A stretch of DNA of 26,866 nucleotides. It comes from a virus. Below the pieces are notes generated by a model, which ran no database searches, was not told the origin of the DNA, and worked only from the letters and a program-made list of their open reading frames with translations. The DNA is taken from positions 1 through 26,866 of IMG/VR virus record IMGVR_UViG_3300033273_000738, one strand, 5' to 3'. Shown here piece by piece: positions 22,970 to 26,866 of the stretch (position 1 is the stretch's first letter; each line of letters starts with the position of its first letter). The translations under genes were made by a program, and so were the position numbers.

Positions 22970-23551
22970 TCACGAACGTCCTCCCCATTGAATGTCAGGA
23001 TATGCTTCTGCAACAATTTCTTTTGTAATTTTATATCTGTCAGATAATTTCTTGTCTTTACATAAGCAAAGAATTTCTGCCTCTAATGGATGAAGACCCT
23101 CAAGAATATTGATAAACATTGTCTCACGACGGACGGCACTCAGTCCATCGTTTCCACCCTTAATAAAGTGATAGAAGTTCTTATATTCTCTACGGATTGA
23201 TGTATGTCCATTCCTATCACTAGAACCCATAGAAAATGAATCCGTTTCATACATTCTACGAACAGATTCATCAATCTTTGTAGAAAGAGTTCCATTATGT
23301 GATGCCTGATCCTCAAATCCAGAATAAGGAACATCTCCCTCTGGAAGCATTGACTTCACACTTTCATCAAAGTTCCAGATAAACAGTGCCTTGAGAGAAA
23401 TGTGTTCAAACTTTTTGAGCACCTCAACTTTTTTTACTTTACTCCTTTGCTTGGAAACAAGATCCAAAACTTCAAAAGCAAATGGATTATTTGGAAGATC
23501 TAATGATGCTGTTTTAGTCTTCGTCGTTTTCTTCTTCGTTGTCGTACTCAT
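22970..23551 (-). CDS. DUF6433-like conserved phage protein (193 aa)
   Basis: The ATG at 23551 (MSTTTKKKTTKTKTASLDLP) follows a weak ribosome-binding site inside the upstream gene. A basic tail is followed by NNPFAFEVLDLVSKQRSKVK, then KVEVLKKFEHISLKALFIWN, FDESVKSMLPEGDVPY, RREYKNFYHFIKGGNDGLSA, and the ending AEAYPDIQWGGRS. This is a core protein of T4-like marine phages that I know under DUF6433. Its role is unknown; a DNA-replication or transcription accessory role is guessed from its usual neighbours. It overlaps the membrane protein gene by 38 bases. Confidence 0.75.
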   Translation of the reverse strand: MSTTTKKKTTKTKTASLDLPNNPFAFEVLDLVSKQRSKVKKVEVLKKFEHISLKALFIWNFDESVKSMLPEGDVPYSGFEDQASHNGTLSTKIDESVRRMYETDSFSMGSSDRNGHTSIRREYKNFYHFIKGGNDGLSAVRRETMFINILEGLHPLEAEILCLCKDKKLSDRYKITKEIVAEAYPDIQWGGRS

Positions 23552-23741
23552 AATTTTCAAAATTAAATGCGATTACTTCATCAGGTATTAAGTTACCTTG
23601 CTGGTCAAACATTTCTGGATGTGGTCTAGGCACTTCCCGATAGTTCATCATGTATTCTCTAGCAGTCCAACCACCTATTAGTCCCACGATAAGAAATAAA
23701 ACGGTTAGGAATGAACCAAAAACTAAACTAGCTGCTAACAT
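23514..23741 (-). CDS. Small membrane protein (75 aa)
   Basis: An N-terminal transmembrane helix (MLAASLVFGSFLTVLFLIVG, then LIGGWTAREYMMNY) is followed by HPEMFDQQGNLIPDEVIAFN and an acidic tail (ENYEYDNEEENDED). The HPEM(F/Y)D-x-x-GN(L)IPDEV motif recurs in small cyanophage membrane proteins that I remember. It is probably a host-membrane protein with a cytoplasmic acidic tail. GGAG nine bases before the ATG is the ribosome-binding site. The 3' end overlaps the next gene by 38 bases. Function unknown. Confidence 0.7.
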   Translation of the reverse strand: MLAASLVFGSFLTVLFLIVGLIGGWTAREYMMNYREVPRPHPEMFDQQGNLIPDEVIAFNFENYEYDNEEENDED

Positions 23742-23932
23742 TTTTTTTTCTCCGGGATACTACTTGTCTTTTCCGTGTTTTGATGGAAAATTCGAAATAG
23801 ATGGTAACCTCCCGTCTTAGAAAGCAAACCATCTTTTCGAAGATGATATGAAATGGTTGAACTTGCTTTCTTTTACCTCCATTAAGTAGGAAATCAACAC
23901 CACGATTTCTGTGGTCCTTGTTTTTATTTATG
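23742..23932 (-). other. Ambiguous 191-bp stretch: structured RNA or small gene
   Basis: No ordinary gene fits. One frame is open across the whole gap and reads RGVDFLLNGGKRKQVQPFHI, then IFEKMVCFLRREVTIYFEFS, ending at 23728, but its only ATG starts (24006 and nearby) lie inside the glutaredoxin gene. The DNA can also fold well: GAAAGCA/TGCTTTC (23820-23826 with 23864-23870) with AACCAT/ATGGTT stacked inside, a rival hairpin CATCTT-CGAA-AAGATG, and ACCAC/GTGGT near the right end. A short protein with a non-standard start or a structured leader of the membrane-protein gene are both possible. Confidence 0.35.
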
Positions 23933-24175
23933 TTAGGACTTGATGACTTGTCGTTCTCTGAGAAATTTGATTGTATCAACACACCCTCCCAATTTTTCAT
24001 CATCACAAATTACTTGAGGAAAAGTAGATCCCTCCCCAAACTTAGCATAAAACTCCTCTCGCGTAAAGTCTTCACCGAGAGTTTGAGTTTCAAAACTACT
24101 GCCCGTCATTTCCAATACTTGTTTGACCTTATAGCAATAGGGGCAGTTTTGTTTTGAATATACAGTAAAATTCAT
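23933..24175 (-). CDS. grx: Glutaredoxin (80 aa)
   Basis: MNFTVYSKQNCPYCYKVKQV carries the redox motif CPYC at residues 11-14. TFPQVICDDEKLGG has the cis-proline and the GG turn of the thioredoxin fold, and CVDTIKFLRE the last helix. The size is normal for phage and bacterial glutaredoxins. It probably reduces ribonucleotide reductase or other disulphides, as T4 NrdC does. A sigma70-type promoter with extended -10 lies upstream. Confidence 0.92.
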   Translation of the reverse strand: MNFTVYSKQNCPYCYKVKQVLEMTGSSFETQTLGEDFTREEFYAKFGEGSTFPQVICDDEKLGGCVDTIKFLRERQVIKS

Positions 24176-24199
24176 AAAAAATCTTTTTCTTTTTTATGT

Positions 24200-24227
24200 A
24201 TCATAGCACATCTTGACAAAAAGACAA
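24200..24227 (-). promoter_or_regulatory. Sigma70-type promoter of glutaredoxin
   Basis: Minus-strand TTGTCT (24227-24222), 16-base spacer, TATGAT (24205-24200), with TG one base before the -10 (TGCTATGAT). The start is expected near 24193, 18 bases before the ATG. Confidence 0.55.
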
Positions 24228-24241
24228 AATACAAGTAGACT
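24213..24241 (+). promoter_or_regulatory. Possible sigma70-type promoter of the plus-strand oxygenase
   Basis: Plus-strand TTGACA (24213-24218), 17-base spacer, TAGACT (24236-24241). The -35 is perfect and the -10 has four of six matches. It overlaps the glutaredoxin promoter on the other strand, so the two polymerases would compete. The leader to the ATG at 24311 is about 62 bases and shows no clear ribosome-binding site. Confidence 0.42.
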
Positions 24242-24310
24242 ATCTTTGTTAAGGTTGAAGGATAAGATATAAGATTATAGAATACATAGTAATATCTGAT
24301 ACTAATAACT

Positions 24311-24889
24311 ATGAGTACTTTTGCAAAAAAAGGATGGCATTATCTTCCAAAGATTATCAGTAAGGAAGAAGCAATACAAATTAAATATAAAAACCTAATG
24401 GGTGCAGTGCAGGATCTTGGAGGTCTTAAAACTCATTATGATCCTGAAAGGGGAAATGTAATGACTTGCTATGCACCACCATCATCAACTTTTGTAGTTC
24501 ATAGAGTCAAACCAATTTTAGAAGAACTATTAGATGAAGAATTAATTCCATCTTATTGGTTTACAACAATTTATCATAACAAAGGATGGATGAATTGTCA
24601 TACAGACAGACCATCTTGCGAAGTATCAGTAACTATGAATATTTCTGGTGATGCAGAATGGCCTATTAAACTTAAAGATCTTACAGGAAAGAGAAGAGAA
24701 GTTGTAACACCTATGGGTGATGGTGTTGCATACTTAGGAAATATTGTTCCTCACTGGAGAAGTCCTTTGAGAACTCATGAAAATGATAGATTTATGCAAT
24801 TATTTTTACATTATGTAAGAAAAAATGGTCCTTATGCTGATTATGCCTTTGATAGAAATCAAAAATGTTATGACTTACTCAACAAGTAA
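24311..24889 (+). CDS. 2-oxoglutarate/Fe(II)-dependent oxygenase-like protein (192 aa)
   Basis: MSTFAKKGWHYLPKIISKEE at the start. The iron-binding facial triad can be read as HTD (His97, Asp99) in WMNCHTDRPSCE and His148 in NIVPHWRSP, with Arg160 (NDRFMQLFLHYV) as the likely 2-oxoglutarate anchor. The strand-rich text between them (VSVTMNISGDAEWPIKL, then GDGVAYLG) fits the double-stranded beta-helix fold. Such oxygenases are frequent in T4-like cyanophages; the substrate is unknown. It is the only plus-strand gene in this part, and its end overlaps the convergent chaperone gene by 15 bases. Confidence 0.78.
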   Translation: MSTFAKKGWHYLPKIISKEEAIQIKYKNLMGAVQDLGGLKTHYDPERGNVMTCYAPPSSTFVVHRVKPILEELLDEELIPSYWFTTIYHNKGWMNCHTDRPSCEVSVTMNISGDAEWPIKLKDLTGKRREVVTPMGDGVAYLGNIVPHWRSPLRTHENDRFMQLFLHYVRKNGPYADYAFDRNQKCYDLLNK

Positions 24890-25606
24890 ACTTTCTGATT
24901 CGGGCAATGCTGGAAGAGTGTCATTAATTAATACAATAGATCTTAATTTTTGAGAATAATTTTTAGTGATATTTGCATCAACTTCAACAGAAGATGGAGA
25001 AGCAGGGAAAACATCCGTTGTTATTCCAACCGATGGTAAATCTCTTAAAGACTGTCTCCAGTTCTTAAATTCCTCTGTTAAGACACTTCCATCTTCTATT
25101 GACTTTGCAGTAATCCAATCAGTTTCTTTTAAAACTTTATTTCTAATTATTCTTATTTCATCATATCTTTTTTGAGTTTGCCTTGCATCATAATTAGAAA
25201 TTTCAGTATCCCATTCTTCTTGAGTTAAAATTTCAATTCCATCATTTTCTACGATAGTATTTGTTTCTCTGTAAGTTACGTCATGTACAGTTACTGTGGT
25301 TGTTTCTCCTGTTTCTTCTCCAGTTTCTTCATTTATGACTGGAGTTTCAACCTGTCTTTCTGTAGAACTTACTACAGTGATACTTGAATCACTCTGATAC
25401 TCTGCTAAGACTGCTGGAGTTACAGTTTTTGAATACTCAAAATACTCCGGAACTCTTGATAAGCAAATATGATCTCCATTCGCATCAGTTAAACGATAGA
25501 CAATTTCCAAACCTTTTAATTTTGGAAATACATATCCTCTTATATCACCTCTTATCCATTCTCCAGTATCTCTATCCACTAAAAAGTGTTTAATTAATTG
25601 AGACAT
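24875..25606 (-). CDS. Tail fibre assembly chaperone-like protein (243 aa)
   Basis: Residues 1-75 read as a beta-rich cap (MSQLIKHFLVDRDTGEWIRG). A Thr/Glu/Val-rich low-complexity stretch follows (about 75-115), and then a C-terminal domain RYDEIRIIRNKVLKETDWIT, then EFKNWRQSLRDLPS (residues about 145-193). The R(D/N)-x-L-x-x-TDW ... W-x-x-xRQ-LRD(L/I)P pattern is the signature of phage tail assembly chaperones (Phage_tail_APC). These proteins help fibres fold and trimerise. It lies six bases behind the hydroxylase-like gene and downstream of the kelch-repeat fibre gene, a fitting place for a fibre chaperone. Confidence 0.75.
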   Translation of the reverse strand: MSQLIKHFLVDRDTGEWIRGDIRGYVFPKLKGLEIVYRLTDANGDHICLSRVPEYFEYSKTVTPAVLAEYQSDSSITVVSSTERQVETPVINEETGEETGETTTVTVHDVTYRETNTIVENDGIEILTQEEWDTEISNYDARQTQKRYDEIRIIRNKVLKETDWITAKSIEDGSVLTEEFKNWRQSLRDLPSVGITTDVFPASPSSVEVDANITKNYSQKLRSIVLINDTLPALPESESLLVE

Positions 25607-25612
25607 TTTTTA

Positions 25613-26275
25613 TCAGTACACATTTATATTGTATTTATCTGATATCTCTTTATCAATATCTGCTTTCGTAGGCATACCTTGAACAGTCATCCAATTTACC
25701 ATCGCATAACGAGTTCCTGAGATAACTGGTTCTACTTTATGAAGATAAAACTGTGAAGATGGAAAAGCAACTAACAATCCTGGTTCTGGTTTGATACGAA
25801 CTCTAAGATCTGGAAATACAAATTCTCCACCTTCAAAATCATCATTCAAAAAAAGAATTGTAGATAAATCTCTATCTACAGATTTCTTCCAGATGATAGA
25901 ACCATCAGGGTTTTTCCACCTTGATACTGCATCATAATGAGACTTATAGTGTCCTCCTGGTTCATATACAAGTAACTGAGGAAGTTCACTATCTCTTATC
26001 TTAAATTCATAAAAAGGATTGATTACATGATGAACAATATTATCATAAAGTTCTTTAACTTCACCAATAATTTTTGAAATATCAGAACAATCTACATTTC
26101 TTACATTCAAATCAACCTTTGATGGATGACCTTCTTTATTTTCATTTGCCTTATCTCCATCAAACACACCCATTTTATCTTTGGGTGCTTTTTTTGCATG
26201 GTTAATTAAAAAATCAATTCCTTCCTTTGATACAACTTTTGGTTGAATTAAAACATTTCTAAGTATATCATTCAT
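25613..26275 (-). CDS. Prolyl 4-hydroxylase-like 2OG-Fe(II) oxygenase (220 aa)
   Basis: The P4Hc domain can be read: LLVYEPGGHYKSHYDAVSRW with His113 and Asp115, then RDLSTILFLNDDFEGGEFVF, PEPGLLVAFPSSQFYLHKVE with His179, and GTRYAMVNWM with Arg189. This is the His-x-Asp...His...Arg/Lys arrangement of prolyl hydroxylases. Residues 1-90 form a helical N-terminal part. The family is common in cyanophages, with no proven substrate. It is flanked by the kelch-repeat fibre gene and the fibre chaperone gene on the same strand, which suggests that a structural protein is modified. A late-promoter-like motif lies upstream. Confidence 0.85.
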   Translation of the reverse strand: MNDILRNVLIQPKVVSKEGIDFLINHAKKAPKDKMGVFDGDKANENKEGHPSKVDLNVRNVDCSDISKIIGEVKELYDNIVHHVINPFYEFKIRDSELPQLLVYEPGGHYKSHYDAVSRWKNPDGSIIWKKSVDRDLSTILFLNDDFEGGEFVFPDLRVRIKPEPGLLVAFPSSQFYLHKVEPVISGTRYAMVNWMTVQGMPTKADIDKEISDKYNINVY

Positions 26276-26298
26276 ATTTTAATAATCTAAAGGTATTT

Positions 26299-26305
26299 TA
26301 TTTAG
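26299..26305 (-). promoter_or_regulatory. Late-promoter-like motif CTAAATA before the hydroxylase
   Basis: Minus-strand CTAAATAAAA at 26305-26299 lies between the fibre stop (26308) and the hydroxylase ATG at 26275 with a 23-base gap. The spacing and sequence are as before gp26 and gp48. Confidence 0.45.
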
Positions 26306-26307
26306 TT

Positions 26308-26866
26308 TTAGTTTGAGACTGCTGCTAAACTATATCTTGGTTGAGGTAAAGTAGCAGTTACTGGTGATGTAGTATCATTAGAGAAATCAATACGGTCTAT
26401 TGTGTCAACAGCAGATGGAGTACCACCACCAAAATATCCATAAGAACTACTTGAGACTGCTGCTAAACTATTTCTTCCTTGAGGTAGAGTAGCAGTTACT
26501 GGTGATGTAGTATCATTAGAGAAATCAATACGGTCTATTGTGTTAACAGAAACAAAACCACCACCAAAATAACCATAAGAACTACTTGAAAGTGCTGCTA
26601 AACGAGTTCTTGTTTGAGGTAGATCATTACCTGGTGCCGATGTAGTTTCATTAGAGAAATCAATACGGTCTATTGTGCGAACAAAAGGTGGAGACTCACC
26701 ACCACCAAAGTATCCATAAGAACTACTTGAGACTGCTGCTAATCTATCTCTTGGTTGAGGTAGATTATTACCTGGTGCCGATGTAGTTTCATTAGAGAAA
26801 TCAATACGGTCTACTACTGCAGGACCACCAAAGTATCCATAAGAACTACTTGAGACTGCTGCTAAA
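26308..26866 (-). CDS. Kelch-repeat tail fibre protein (C-terminal part, 5' end beyond window)
   Basis: Open frame of 185 codons ending in TAA at 26310-26308 and entering from the right edge. It consists of repeats of 41-47 residues with the pattern LAAVSSSSYGYFGGG, a variable 5-8 residue part, DRIDFSNDTTSP (or NETTSAPG), then LPQ-x-R. These are kelch-like beta-propeller blades as seen in many marine phage fibres, where the propeller probably binds the host surface. The protein ends abruptly after a partial repeat (LAAVSN). The chaperone and hydroxylase genes follow on the same strand. The start and full blade number lie outside the window. Confidence 0.88.
   Translation of the reverse strand, partial: LAAVSSSSYGYFGGPAVVDRIDFSNETTSAPGNNLPQPRDRLAAVSSSSYGYFGGGESPPFVRTIDRIDFSNETTSAPGNDLPQTRTRLAALSSSSYGYFGGGFVSVNTIDRIDFSNDTTSPVTATLPQGRNSLAAVSSSSYGYFGGGTPSAVDTIDRIDFSNDTTSPVTATLPQPRYSLAAVSN
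26315..26866 (-). repeat. Tandem kelch-coding DNA repeats
   Basis: The block GAGACTGCTGCTAAA (with variants) occurs at 26315, 26453, 26588, 26729 and 26852, giving unit lengths of 138, 135, 141 and 123 bases. Long parts such as AGAGAAATCAATACGGTCTA are identical between units. The differences cluster in the short loop after the FGGG motif, which would be the exposed, variable part of each blade. Confidence 0.9.

Noticed and set aside
26315-26866. Possible repeat-rich non-coding element at the right edge
   Set aside because: The repeats read as continuous kelch-type protein with a single terminal stop, so they are coding.
1-26866. tRNA genes, photosynthesis genes (psbA, psbD, hli), transposases
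   Set aside because: Looked for on both strands; no cloverleaf, core photosystem motif or transposase motif was found.

Overview
The window looks like a piece of a T4-like marine myovirus genome, most likely a cyanophage of Prochlorococcus or Synechococcus. The evidence is AT-rich DNA, tightly packed genes, recognisable T4 baseplate and replication genes (gp4, gp26, gp48, gp51, gp53, gp32, gp33, gp59), and small genes I know from cyanobacteria and their phages (DUF1825, DUF4278, ThyX, PhoH, glutaredoxin, 2-oxoglutarate oxygenases). No photosynthesis gene, tRNA, CRISPR array or insertion sequence was seen. All identifications come from reading the sequence and from memory, not from database searches.

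Layout. (1) 1-13960, minus strand, transcribed right to left: a late structural block. It runs from a tail-tube-fold protein through gp26, gp51, a tape-measure-like protein, a tail protein with a lysozyme-like domain, a gp27-like hub protein, a gp5-like OB-fold protein, a large structural protein, a spike-like beta-rich protein and three fibre-type structural proteins. The last of these runs off the left edge inside a collagen-like Gly-Pro-Pro tract. (2) 14081-17058, plus strand: an orphan NUMOD3-type homing-endonuclease relative, then gp4, an unassigned gene, gp48 and gp53. (3) 17126-21995, minus strand: a replication and late-transcription block (two small proteins, ThyX, an FmdB-like small protein, PhoH, a PD-(D/E)XK exonuclease, gp33, gp59, DUF1825 and gp32). 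gp32 has its own strong sigma70-type promoter inside the DUF1825 gene. (4) 22026-22650, minus strand: a self-contained mini-operon. It has a consensus sigma70 promoter, a leader that I read as a glutamine riboswitch of the Downstream-peptide type, three tiny genes and a strong intrinsic terminator. (5) 22704-24175, minus strand: glutaredoxin, an ambiguous structured stretch, a small membrane protein, a DUF6433-like protein and a small hypothetical. (6) 24311-26866: a plus-strand 2OG oxygenase, then a minus-strand cassette of a kelch-repeat tail fibre (cut by the right edge), a prolyl-4-hydroxylase-like oxygenase and a tail-fibre-assembly-type chaperone.

How it fits together. Structural genes in several places are preceded by CTAAATA or TATAAATA motifs resembling T4-type late promoters. 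Replication genes and the mini-operon use sigma70-like promoters that the host polymerase can read. gp33 (late transcription co-activator) and gp59 (helicase loader) overlap by four bases within the replication block. The most interesting element is the glutamine-riboswitch mini-operon, which suggests that the phage ties expression of tiny accessory proteins to the host's nitrogen status. A second, more speculative idea is that the encoded prolyl hydroxylase modifies the collagen-like virion protein.
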